Assembly (NCBI RefSeq): GCF_018446385.1
Contig: NW_024589898.1
Coordinates: 806,001 to 870,000 of the forward strand
DNA length: 64,000 bases
Direction: 5' to 3'
Source of the DNA: Zingiber officinale
Taxonomy: Eukaryota > Streptophyta > Magnoliopsida > Zingiberales > Zingiberaceae
Made by a program: the position numbers and the translations under genes. Within the stretch, counting starts at the first letter, position 1. Each line of letters starts with the position of its first letter. Shown here piece by piece: positions 1 through 10,989 of this stretch. Under the pieces are notes generated by a model that was not told the origin of the DNA, searched no databases, and saw nothing but the letters and a program-made list of their open reading frames with translations.

Positions 1-1517
1 TCTTGTGAAGGCACCCTCACCCCTTCTTTTATATTCCTTGGCCTAGGCAAATTAGGAAATTTAATTACAATAAAATTTCCTTAATTTCCTTGACATGATT
101 TATTTGAGAAAAATAAAATAAAATTTCCCAAATAAACTCTAATGGCCACATCAAGAGGAAGCAAATTGGACAAGTTTTAATCAACAATTAAAACTTTCCT
201 TATTTGTTTCCGGAAATTTTAAAAAATAAAATTTCTCTTTAAAAATCTCTTCATGGTTAATAAAAGGAAATATCTATAATTTTAATTTTATTAACATGTG
301 AATAATTTTAAAGAGAAAATAAAAAACTCTCCAATCTACAAATAAGGAAAGAGATCTAATCTCTTTCTTTAATCTTTTGTAAATCTTTTACAAGAGAGAT
401 ATTTTAATTTTAATTCTCTTTAAAATATATCTTCCACATAATAATAAAATCTAAAATTAAATTTCTTTTTATTTAATTATGGCCGGCCCTACTAGCTTGG
501 GTTCAAGCTAGGGCCGGCCACCTTAGGCCGGCCCTAGCTTGGTTCCCAAGCTAGCTTGGCCGGCCCCCTTTAGGTGGGTATAGAAGGTGGGTATATGTGG
601 GTATAGTACTCTATAAATAAGAGGCTACGATAGGGACCGAGAGGAGGAATTGGTTTTGGTCTCCCGATAAAATTAAGCATCCCATGTTCGCCCCGAACAC
701 ACAACTTAATTTTATCAATGATAATTCATTCCACTAGAGAACTATCATTGAACTACCGCACCAATCCCAAATTACATTTTTGGGCTCCTTCTTATTATGA
801 GTGTGTTAGTCTCCCTGTGTTTAAGATATCGAATGTCCACTAATTAAGTGAGTTACTGACAACTCATTTAATTAATATCTAAATCCAAGAGTAGTATCAC
901 TCAACCTTATTATCATGTCGGACTAAGTCCACCTGCAGGGTTTAACATGACAATCTTTATGAGCTCCTCTTGAGGACATTATCAACCTAGTATCACTAGG
1001 ACACAGTTTCCTTCTATAATCAACAACACACACTATGAGTGATACCATTTCCCAATTTATCGGGTTTATTGATTCATCGAACTAAATCTCACCCATTGAT
1101 AAATTAAAGAAATAAATATCAAACATATGTGCTTGTTATTATATTAGGATTAAGAGCACACACTTCCATAATAACTGAGGTCTTTGTTCCTTTATAAAGT
1201 CAGTATAAAAAGAACGACCTCAAATGGTCCTACTCAATACACTCTGAGTGTACTAGTGTAATTATATAGTCAAGATAAACTAATACCTAATTACACTACG
1301 ACCTTCTAATGGTTTGTTCCTTTCCATTCTGGTCGTGAGCTACTGTTTATAATTGTACTGATAACATCATCTTCTGTATGTGACACCACATACTATGTTA
1401 TCTACAATATAAATTAAATGAACAACTACAAAACAAATGTAGATAATTAGACCAAATGTGATTCTTTATTCATAATGAATGTTTACAAAGCTTAGGCTTT
1501 CAGTATACACTCCAACA
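1..1517 (-). repeat. 3' LTR of the copia element (partial)
   Basis: This stretch is repeated at 7411-8948 with near identity. It ends on the plus strand in CCAACA, the inverted counterpart of the TGTTGG at the other LTR end. The remaining ~0.9 kb of this LTR lies to the left of the window. Confidence 0.95.
481..568. repeat. Tandem GGCCGGCC hairpins inside the copia LTR
   Basis: Within AT-rich LTR sequence an ~90-bp GC-rich island carries four copies of GGCCGGCC, arranged as arms around CTAGCTTG / CAAGCTAG. They could fold into two adjacent hairpins. The same island occurs in the other LTR at about 7893-7992 with small differences. Confidence 0.7.
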
Positions 1518-1530
1518 ATCTCCCACTTAT
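1518..1530 (-). other. Polypurine tract of the copia element
   Basis: Read on the minus strand, AAGTGGGAGAT directly abuts the TGTTGG start of the 3' LTR. This is the usual plus-strand primer position and a typical copia PPT sequence. Confidence 0.85.
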
Positions 1531-1539
1531 ACTAATGAC

Positions 1540-3055
1540 TAAGCTGTCATATCTTCTACCATACATCTGATTCCCATTCCCTCCACATGCCGATCGAAAG
1601 CTTTCGCCGGAAGGGCCTTAGTGAAAGGATCTGCCAGGTTATCCGCTGATGCAATCTTGGCGATGACAACTTCTCCTCGCTTCACGATATCTCGTATCAG
1701 GTGGTACTTGCGCTCTATATGTTTACTCGCCTTATGAGCTCGTGGTTCCTTCGAGTTTGCAACTGCACCGCTATTATCACAATAAATTGTGATGATTTTA
1801 GGTAAACCAGGAATCACATCTAAGTCCATTAGAAAGTTCCTGAGCTATACTGCTTCTTTAGCCGCCTCAGAGGCTGCTACATACTCAGCTTCCATGGTTG
1901 AGTCCGAAACGCATTTCTGCTTAACACTCCTCCATGCAATGGCTCCACCTCCTAAAGTAAGCACATAGCCTAATGTAGACTTACTGTTGTCCCTATCTGA
2001 TTGGAAATCTGAATCCGTGTAACCCACAGGGAGAAAATCGTCTGCTTGGTAAACTAGCATATAATCTCTAGTCCTTCTCAGGTACTTTAATATATGCTTT
2101 ACCACAGTCCAATGTCCTTGTCCAGGGTTACTCGATATTTGCTGACCATGCCTACGGCAAAACGGATATCGGTCTCGTATATAGCATTGCATACATTAGG
2201 CTTCCTACAGCATAAGGAACTGCTTTCATGTCCTTTATCTCTTTTGATGTCTTTGGAGACATTTCTTTAGATAGAGCTACTCCATGTCTAAAAGGTAAGA
2301 AACCTTTCTTGGAGTCTTGCATGCTAAAACGAGCAAGGATTGTATCTATATATGAAGCTTGGGATAGACACAACATTCTTTTCTTGCGATCCCTTATAAC
2401 TTTGATCCCAAGAATGTGTGCACATTCTCCTAAGTCCTTCATATCAAATTGTTTGGACAACCATACCCTTACGTCTGATAATACCTTGACATTGTTGCCA
2501 ATTAACAAAATATCATCTACGTATAGTACAAGAAATACCACCACGTTTCCGTTACACTTCTTATATACACAAGACTCATCCGGACTTTGAATAAATCCAT
2601 ATGATTGGATTACTTCATTAAACCGGATGTTCCAAGATCTTGAAGTTTGCTTCAGTCCATAAATCGACCGATTGAGCTTACACACTAGATGCTCTTTGCC
2701 TTTTTCAATAAATCCTTCTGGTTGCTTCATATGGATGTTTTCTTTAAGACTTCCATTAAGGAAAGCTATCTTGACATCCATTTGCCAAATCTCATAATCC
2801 ATATGAGTGACAATGGATAAGAGTATCCGGATAGACTTAAGCATGGCCACTGGTGAAAAGGTTTCCTCATAATCGATTCCCTCTCTCTGAGTGTACCCTT
2901 TCACAACAAGCCTAGCTTTGAAGGTTTCCACCTTCCCATCTGTCCCTCTTTTCCTTTTATAGATCCACTTGCATCCAACGGCTTTTACACCATTCGGTGG
3001 TTCTACAAGCTCCCGGACCTTATTAGAGTACATGGACTCTATTTCAGAATTCATT
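1540..3055 (-). mobile_element. copia reverse transcriptase and RNase H region
   Basis: Minus-strand translation shows the copia RT block with FKARLVVKGYTQ and the catalytic YVDDILLIG. The RNase H block follows with YTDSDF, STLGYV, EAEYVAASEAAKE and HIERKYHLIRD. Domain order and spacing fit Ty1/copia. The region is broken and is treated as a fossil. Confidence 0.93.
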
Positions 3056-3249
3056 GCTCTTTGCCAAGATGCTGCATCTATATCTTGGAGTGCTTATCAT
3101 ATGACGGGATCAGTCATGTTTACGGGATCAAGTCGAAGACTCTCCCAAAACATGAATCTTTCAGTGCATTACAACCCTCCCACTACGACGAGGCATGCGT
3201 GGTTGTGTATCATGTGTGACACGTGTTGCGGTCTCTTGTGGTACTTCAT

Positions 3250-4330
3250 CTTGTCCTTGGTACTGAAGTAGACATGTCCTCTCTAAGTTCTTCTAAAACA
3301 ACTTTGCTACTGGGCTTGTGATCCATTATATAGTCTTCTTCTAAAAACTGGGTATTGGTGCTAACAATGACCTTCTGGTCTTTAGGACTATAAAATAAAC
3401 CACCTTTCGTTCCTTTGGGATATCCTACAAACACGCGAACTTCTGTACGAGATTCTAACTTATCAGCATCTGGTTTCAGCACATGTGCTGGACTACCCCA
3501 AATCCGAATATGTCTTAGACTGGGCTTTCTCCCATTCCACAATTCTATGGGAGTAGAAGAAACTGATTTAGAAGGTACTAAGTTCAGAACGTATACTGCT
3601 GTTTCCAGAGCATATCCCCAAAACGAATTTGGTAATTCTGAATAACTCATCATTGATCTAACCATCTCCATAAGAGTCCTATTCCTTCGTTCTGCTACAC
3701 CATTCTGTTGGGGTGTTCCAGGTGCAGACAATTGGGATTGAATCCCGGCCTCTGATAAGTAATTCCTAAACTCTCCTAAGAGGTATTCGCCACCACGATC
3801 TGACCGTAGTGTCTTGATACTTTTACCTAGTCGTTTCTCCACATCAGCCTTGTATTCTTTGAACTTATCAAAGCACTCGGACTTGCGGCGCATTAGATAA
3901 ATGTATCTATATCTTGAATAATCGTCTATGAAAGAGACAAAATATTCAAAACCTCCTCTTGCCTGGATAGACATAGGACCACACAAATCAGAGTGAACCA
4001 ACTCTAACACTTCTTTGGCTCTATACCCCTTGGCCTTGAACGGCCTCTTGGTCATTTTACCTTCTAAGCAAGATTCACAAGTTGAAAAATTTTCCAACTC
4101 TAATGACCTTAAAAGTCCATTGGCTATAAGCCTCTGAATCCTACTTAAGTTAATATGACCAAGCCTTAGATGCCAAAGATATGCTTGGTTCATTTCTGAA
4201 GGTTCTTTTCTCTTATTAGAATTAGAAGATGAATTATAAATTTCCATGTTTTGCTTTGTGGAAGAATTTGGATTTAAAATATACAAATTGCCAACTAATG
4301 CACCAGAACAGATAATCACTTTATTTCTTT
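3250..4330 (-). mobile_element. copia integrase region
   Basis: Minus-strand translation shows the GAG-pre-integrase zinc finger (LWHLRLGH ... CESCLEGK) and the rve core with HSDLCGP, FIDDYSRY, LRSDRGGEY and GTPQQNGVAERRNRT. The catalytic D, D and E positions are recognisable. Part of the copia pol. Confidence 0.93.
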
Positions 4331-5350
4331 TAATAACTACATCGTTACTGAAAGAAACTGAATATCCATCTAAAAATAGTTTAGAAACTGAAATTAAATT
4401 CTTTCTAAAACTGGGTACATAAAGACAATTTCTTAAAACCAAATTTCTATTTCTACTAAAAGATAAGTAGACGTCTCCCACTGCAACAGCTGCCACCTTA
4501 GTAGCATTGCCCATGTAGACGGTAATCTCCCTTGAGATAGTCGTCGGGTTTCCTGGAACCCCTGCAGAGAATCAGTGGCTCCCGTATCTACACACCAGGT
4601 GTTGGTAGATAACACCGCTAAACATGTTTCAACAACTAGAGTATGAGATATACCTTTGTTTTGGTTCTTACGAGACGGTCCGCCTTCCAATGTCCCGCTT
4701 GCAGATGAAGCACTTGCCCTTGACTTCTTCATTCCGACTTTAAATCCGTACTTCGAGATTTATTCACTTTCTTTCTTGAACCAGTTTGTTTCTTCTTCTT
4801 CTTACCTTTCGGTTTAGAAGTAGAACCATTTTCGACATAGTGAATTTGAGCATTGTGACGAAATAACCCTTCGCTTGAAGTTCCGTCGGTAGTTCCCCTA
4901 ATGAATAAATCCTTTTATTCATATTATAGTTCAGTGAGCTGCTCAAAACTTCTAGGTAGGGTTTGGAGGATCATATCGATCTGGTTTCCCATCAATTTCT
5001 CCTCCAAGGATCTATATCGTTCGGATAAGCCATCATGTTTAGGATATGATCCCTTACGAGTACCCTCTTGCATGGTGGCTGTCATTATCTTTCTCATAGC
5101 TTCTTGTCTAGAAGCCCTATCACGATGACCAAAGAGTTCCTTGAGATTGTTCATAATATCATAAGTTGTTGTGGTAAATCTTGATGTTGCAATACATTTG
5201 ACATTGAAGCCAAAATGTAACACCGCGCCATCTCATCCGCTTTTACCCATTTCCTATGATATTCAATCTCCTCTTGGGTAGATTCACCGGTGGGTGCATC
5301 GGGGCAATGCTCGGTCAGACAAATTTATAGCTTTCAGCAGAAGAACAATA
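4330..5350 (-). mobile_element. copia gag / protease region
   Basis: Minus-strand pieces between the primer-site side and the integrase carry gag-like text (for example LKELFGHRD and a Lys/Arg-rich linker) and a protease-like WCVDTGATDS at about 4590. The region is the least well kept part of the element. Confidence 0.7.
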
Positions 5351-6519
5351 TCCGTGTTTCTTTTCCAATCTATGTAATTTGGTCCAGTAAGTCTATTTTG
5401 TTGAAGTATGATGGACAATGGGTTGAAAGTCATCCTAAGAATCACAAATAACTTTTGGTCGAACTCTAAATTTAGAATAATATTGATTCCTCAAACAATA
5501 CTATTTTAAATTAACCAACACCTTAAAACACCGTGAATTTTGTATGCCACGTTAGTGTGGACGATACAAATTCAACATTTGTAAAAGGAGGGTTTTAACC
5601 CATTAATTTTATTATCTTGTCAACCTAACTTTTGACAAATAAAATTAATAGTTGGTATTATTTGGTCACACAAATAATAGCGGTGACTCCGCTAGGGAGG
5701 ATACTATTAGATGTGTCTAAGTGTACACCATTACTTGACACTAAGTCCATTAATAAGATTATGCCCCTTCCGCTGGGGAAGATCACACGCTCTTAATTAA
5801 CTTCCTATAGTCATCCAAAATGGAAGTCTATTCTAGTGATCCGCAAACAAGCTCATCCGTTATGGAGGAAGGCACTCGAGCCAACGCAAGCTTGTTTGCA
5901 TCACTTATAAACCAATAATGGAGACCATGGGATTTACTTAAAATCCCTCTCCCACTTAGTTATTTATAAATGAGAAATTTTAACTATGCTAGCCTACTAA
6001 ACTTGTAAACTAACATGCACACAATATAAAAGCAATAAATAGAAAATCTAATTTTCAACTATTATGGCTTTTATCTTTAATTATCCTCCGTGTGTTGTCA
6101 TCCAAAGCTGCTGCCATATTTGGCCACCGCCACCGGGTCTAGCTGTCGCATCCAGCTCCGAGTTCCACTGCGCCTCTGGTCCTTAGAAGGTTCCACGCTT
6201 TGCAGGATTCGATCAGCAACATAAATAGAATTTTACATTTTGATCCTATATTCCATAAAAGGAATGTACATGTATCTAGATCAAAAATAAAATCCTAATA
6301 AAACTAAATACAGCTCCTGCTGTATTTTAATACAATCATGCACACACATATAAATTGCCCTTGACATGTCCAAGGGTCCAATCACACACATAATTAATTA
6401 AAAGCCATAATAGTTGGATCCTGCATCTATAGAGTTAGCACATCCTACTATTAACCTGCCTAAATTATGTATGACATGTGCATAATTAAACTAAATACCA
6501 AATACACAGAGGCAAAACC
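5350..6519 (-). mobile_element. copia 5' untranslated leader
   Basis: About 1.2 kb between the primer site and the gag-like sequence. It is AT-rich and holds no convincing ORF. Confidence 0.6.
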
Positions 6520-6534
6520 CTAGCTCTGATACCA
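6520..6534 (-). other. Primer-binding site (tRNA-Met type)
   Basis: Minus-strand TTGGTATCAGAGC lies 2-3 bases inside the 5' LTR end. This is the standard initiator-tRNA-Met complement of plant copia elements and fixes the LTR boundary. Confidence 0.9.
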
Positions 6535-6536
6535 AT

Positions 6537-8948
6537 TGTTGGTTGCTACTCGGAAAGCCTATAGGTTCCATTGTACAAAAATTTTGTACAAAGGTCTGAA
6601 CCTTTTCCTAGCTACCATGTGTTCTTTTAAATTAAATTTTGGATCGCCTGCGGAACTTAACACGTTTGATCCAAAACTTAATCTATTTGTTCTTTTAGGT
6701 TTTGACTTGGATCTCCTGCGGAACTTAACACGTTTGACCCAAGTCTCCTTAAGTTATTAATTCCATTAAATATTAATTTCCATAAAAGGTTCCCAGTACT
6801 GACGTGGCGAGGCACATGGCCTTCTTGGATATGGGAGCAACCACCACCGACTAGACAAAACCTTTAATAGAAAGCTAATATTTAATTTCCTAAAATAACT
6901 TTAGGTTAACCAAAGAGAACAATCAAATCACAAGGAAAAGAAAGAAACAAAAGAACACAACTTCGAAAAAACATATTCGAAATACTAGAACGTAAGCCTC
7001 TTGTATTTGGTATTATTTCCATAAATAACTAGCATGATGCGGAAATAGAAATTACTAGTTATACCTTGTAGAAAAACCTCTTGATATTCTACCGTATTCC
7101 TCTTCTAACCTCGGACGTTGTGTGGGCAACGATCTACCAAGATGAGAAACCACCAACCACCTTCTTCTTCTCCAAGCAAGGTTCGGCCACAAAGGAAGAA
7201 CTTCACCAAAGAAGAAAATCAAAATACTAACCAAGCTCCAAGAGATGCTAGCTTTCTCTCCTTCTTCTTCTTCTTCTCCAAGTAGTATCCGGCCACCACA
7301 AGAACTCCAAGAGAGATGAAGTATTCGGCCACCACAAGAGGAAGAGAGGGAGAGGGTAATGGCCGGCCACAACACCAAGGAGAAAAGGAGATAAAACAAT
7401 AGAGGTTGTGTCTTGTGAAGGCACCCTCACCCCTTCTTTTATATTCCTTGGCCTAGGCAAATTAGGAAATTTAATTACAATAAAATTTCCTTAATTTCCT
7501 TGACATGATTTATTTGAGAAAAATAAAATAAAATTTCCCAAATAAACTCTAATGGCCGGCCACATCAAGAGGAAGCAAATTGGACAAGTTTTAATCAACA
7601 ATTAAAACTTTCCTTATTTGTTTCCGGAAATTTTAAAAAAATAAAATTTCTCTTTAAAAATCTCTTCATGGTTAATAAAAGGAAATATCTATAATTTTAA
7701 TTTTATTAACATGTGAATAATTTTAAAGAGAAAATAAAAACTCTCAATCTACAAATAAGGAAAGAGATCTAATCTCTTTCTTTAATCTTTGTAAATCTTT
7801 TACAAGAGAGATATTTTAATTTTAATTCTCTTTAAAATATATCTTCCACATAATAATAAAATCTAAAATTAAATTTCTTTTTATTTAATTATGGCGGCCC
7901 TACTAGCTTGGGTTCAAGCTAGGGCCGGCCACCTTAAACTAAACCAGCTTAGGTTGGCCCTAGCTTGGTTCCCAAGCTAGCTTGGCCGGCCCCTTTAGGT
8001 GGGTATAGAAGGTGGGTATATGTGGGTATAGTACTCTATAAATAAGAGGCTACGATAGGGACCGAGAGGAGGAATTGGTTTTGGTCTCCGGATAAAATTA
8101 AGCATCCCATGTTCGCCCCGAACACACAACTTAATTTTATCAATGATAATTCATTCCACTAGAGAACTATCATTGAACTACCGCACCAATCCCAAATTAC
8201 ATTTTTGGGCTCCTTCTTATTATGAGTGTGTTAGTCTCCCTGTGTTTAAGATATCGAATGTCCACTAATTAAGTGAGTTACTGACAACTCATTTAATTAA
8301 TATCTAAATCCAAGAGTAGTATCACTCAACCTTATTATCATGTCGGACTAAGTCCACCTGCAGGGTTTAACATGACAATCTTTATGAGCTCCTCTTGAGG
8401 ACATTATCAACCTAGTATCACTAGGACACAGTTTCCTTCTATAATCAACAACACACACTATGAGTGATACCATTTCCCAATTTATCGGGTTTATTGATTC
8501 ATCGAACTAAATCTCACCCATTGATAAATTAAAGAAATAAATATCAAACATATGTGCTTGTTATTATATTAGGATTAAGAGCACACACTTCCATAATAAC
8601 TGAGGTCTTTGTTCCTTTATAAAGTCAGTATAAAAGGAACGACCTCAAATGGTCCTACTCAATACACTCTGAGTGTACTAGTGTAATTATATAGTCAAGA
8701 TAAACTAATACCTAATTACACTACGACCTTCTAATGGTTTGTTCCTTTCCATTCTGGTCGTGAGCTACTGTTTATAATTTATAAGGTACTGATAACATCA
8801 TCTTCTGTATGTGACACCACATACTATGTTATCTACAATATAAATTAAATGAACAACTACAAAACAAATGTAGATAATTAGACCAAATGTGATTCTTTAT
8901 TCATAATGAATGTTTACAAAGCTTAGGCTTTCAGTATACACTCCAACA
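6537..8948 (-). repeat. 5' LTR of the copia element (2412 bp, complete)
   Basis: Bounded by TGTTGG at 6537 and CCAACA at 8948, with a primer site just outside the left edge. The part from 7411 repeats at 1-1517. A TATA-like CTCTATAAATA on the plus strand at about 8033 and a GC-rich hairpin cluster at about 7893-7992 are shared with the other LTR. It contains no gene. Confidence 0.95.
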
Positions 8949-9330
8949 ACAATGTCATTCTAGGCCGGCCGACTCTCAACGAATTTCGAGCGGTAGTCTC
9001 AACTTACTACCAAAAGATCAAGTTCCCAGTAGAAGATCGGGTAGGAGAGGTTAAAGGTGATTAATTGGCCGCTCGGCACTGTTATGTCGAGATGGTCAAA
9101 ACCGAAGCCAGAACCGCTCGGAAGACACCCCGACTAGAGGTAAACACCATCACTGAAAAGCCCCCTACTCTAGTCTATGAAAAAAAAGAAGAAGTACAGA
9201 TCCACCCCTGCCGAGCGGAGGCAATGACTTTCATCGCATCCGATCTAGGAGCTAAGCAGAAGGCGGAGCTGGTCACATGCCTCCCCCTCATCTTCACCGA
9301 ATCGTCGAGCGGTGACGTTAAACCCTTGTG
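8949..9330 (+). mobile_element. Tat-like pol piece (protease-RT linker)
   Basis: Immediately after the copia LTR the plus strand reads VILGRPTLNEFRAVVST, the conserved LGRPTLN segment following the aspartic protease of plant Ty3/gypsy pol. Linker text such as CYVEMVK and MTFIASDLGAKQKAEL follows. RT, RNase H and integrase of this copy are not seen in the window. Confidence 0.85.
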
Positions 9331-10024
9331 AGAACCGTCGAGCGGTAACGTTAAACTCCCGTCTTCACCGAATCGCCGAGCGGTGACGTTAAACCATTGT
9401 CTTCACCGAACCATCGAGTGACGACGTTAAACCCCTGTCTTCACCGAACCGTCGAGCGGTGACGTTAAATCCCTGTCTTCACTTAATCGTCGAGCGACGA
9501 CATTAAACCCCTGTCTTCATTGACGGTTGAGCGGCTACCATAAACCCCGGTCTTCACCGAACCGTTGAGCGGCGACGTTAAACCCCTGTGAAGATTGTTG
9601 AGCGACAACGTTAAACCCCTGTGTAGACCGTCGAGCAGCGACGTTAAACCCCTGTCTTCATCGAACTATCGAGCGACGACGTTAAACCCCTGTCTTCACT
9701 GAATCGTCGAGCGACGACGTTAAACCCCTATCTTCATCGACGGTCGAGCGATGACCTTAAACTCCGATGTTCACCGAACCATCGAGCGGCAACGTTAAAC
9801 CCCTATGAAGATCGTCGAGCGGCGACGTTAAACCCCTGCCTTCACCAAACCGTCAAGTGGCGACGTTAAATCCCTGTCTTCACCAAATCATCGAGCGCCC
9901 ATGTTAAACCCCTGTCTTCACCGAATCGTCGAGCGGCGACGTTAAACCCCGGTATTCATCGATGGTTGAGCGACGACCTTAAACCCCGGTCTCCAACAAT
10001 GGTCGAGCGACGACCTTAAACCCA
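9290..10024. repeat. Tandem array, ~37-39-bp unit, about 20 copies
   Basis: A degenerate unit containing GTCGAGCGGCGACGTTAAAC and CCCTGTCTTCACCGAA repeats about 20 times. Copies differ by substitutions and small indels. It lies between the pol piece and the antisense ORF, the same relative position as the 123-bp array of the second Tat-like element. ORFs across it are repeat artefacts. Confidence 0.9.
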
Positions 10025-10989
10025 GGAGAAGGTGTGAACCTTGTTTGAATTCATCAAATGGCCGATCAACTACCCGCAAGTCACCGGGATGGCCATGATT
10101 ATAGCCGAGCAGAAACACTTGGTACCAAGCATGGAAATAAATAAATCGTGAAGAAAAGCCCCGCAGAGCAGGCAAACGTTCATTTCGCAAAAAGATACTG
10201 CTGAGCAAAAGGATTACATTTAAGACTCAAAACTTTTACAGGACTCCAGCTCACTCTATATAGTCAAATACATCATTAGGCATGGAGTCGTTGGGCTGAC
10301 CGCGGCTGATAACGCTGTCTGCTCTTCCTGTTGCTAGACTGTCAGGGCAGAACGAGAGGCCTCCAGGAAATCTTCGGCCTCCTTGAGCTTTTTATTCAGA
10401 GACTCCTCTCCATCCGCTCGGCAGGCCCGCTCGATGATCAGATAGTCCTCGGCCTCTTTGAGCTTTTGGGTGAGCCATCGAGCCTCCTAGTTCTTCAGTT
10501 CCAAGTCGGTGTTGGCTCGCTGCTTCCTCGTGGAGGCCAACTCAAGCTTTCTGTCGTAGGTCTTCAACTGGGTCTCGATCTGGTCCAGCCTACTAGCCTG
10601 ATCGGCAGACTTCTGCTGCTCTGCCGCGAGGAGTTGTTGGGCCTTTTCCAGGTCAGCCTGCAGTTGGGTGACTGATGGTCCCTGGGAGGAAGAAGCCTCT
10701 CCCGAAAGCTTGAGCTTCTTCAGCTCTTCCTCCATGAAGGCGAGTCGTTGGCACATGACCACGCTCTCCACCTAGTACTGCAGATAAAAAGATAAAGGTC
10801 AAGCACCGATCAGAGGTAAGGCATGAACTGAAATTGAAAAACGTACCCTCGTAGACATTCGCACATGGCTGTTGTCGAGCTGCCCGGGGAGCAATCGTGA
10901 CCGCAGCCCTCGTCTCCTCCCAAACACCAGCAAGCGGCCCGCGGATTAGGATCTTGTGTTCGGGGATGGTCGGACGGGCGCATTGCTCA

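Larger units (their letters stand above)
1..8948 (-). mobile_element. Ty1/copia LTR retrotransposon, broken, 3' LTR cut by window start
   Basis: A copia-order element read on the minus strand. From high to low coordinates it has a 5' LTR, a tRNA-Met-type primer site, gag/protease, integrase, reverse transcriptase, RNase H, a polypurine tract and a 3' LTR. Integrase before RT is the Ty1/copia order. The coding part is broken, with about five or more breaks, so it looks non-autonomous. The two LTRs are almost identical where both are visible (about four substitutions plus several small indels in 1.5 kb, counted by eye), so it inserted very recently, roughly 0.1 million years ago at a borrowed grass rate. 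At its right edge the flank continues directly into Ty3/gypsy pol sequence, so it inserted into an older Tat-like element. The left target duplication lies outside the window. Confidence 0.95.

Noticed and set aside
9290-10024. Regular short repeats resembling a CRISPR array
   Set aside because: Units are contiguous and degenerate with no unique spacers, in a plant retrotransposon.
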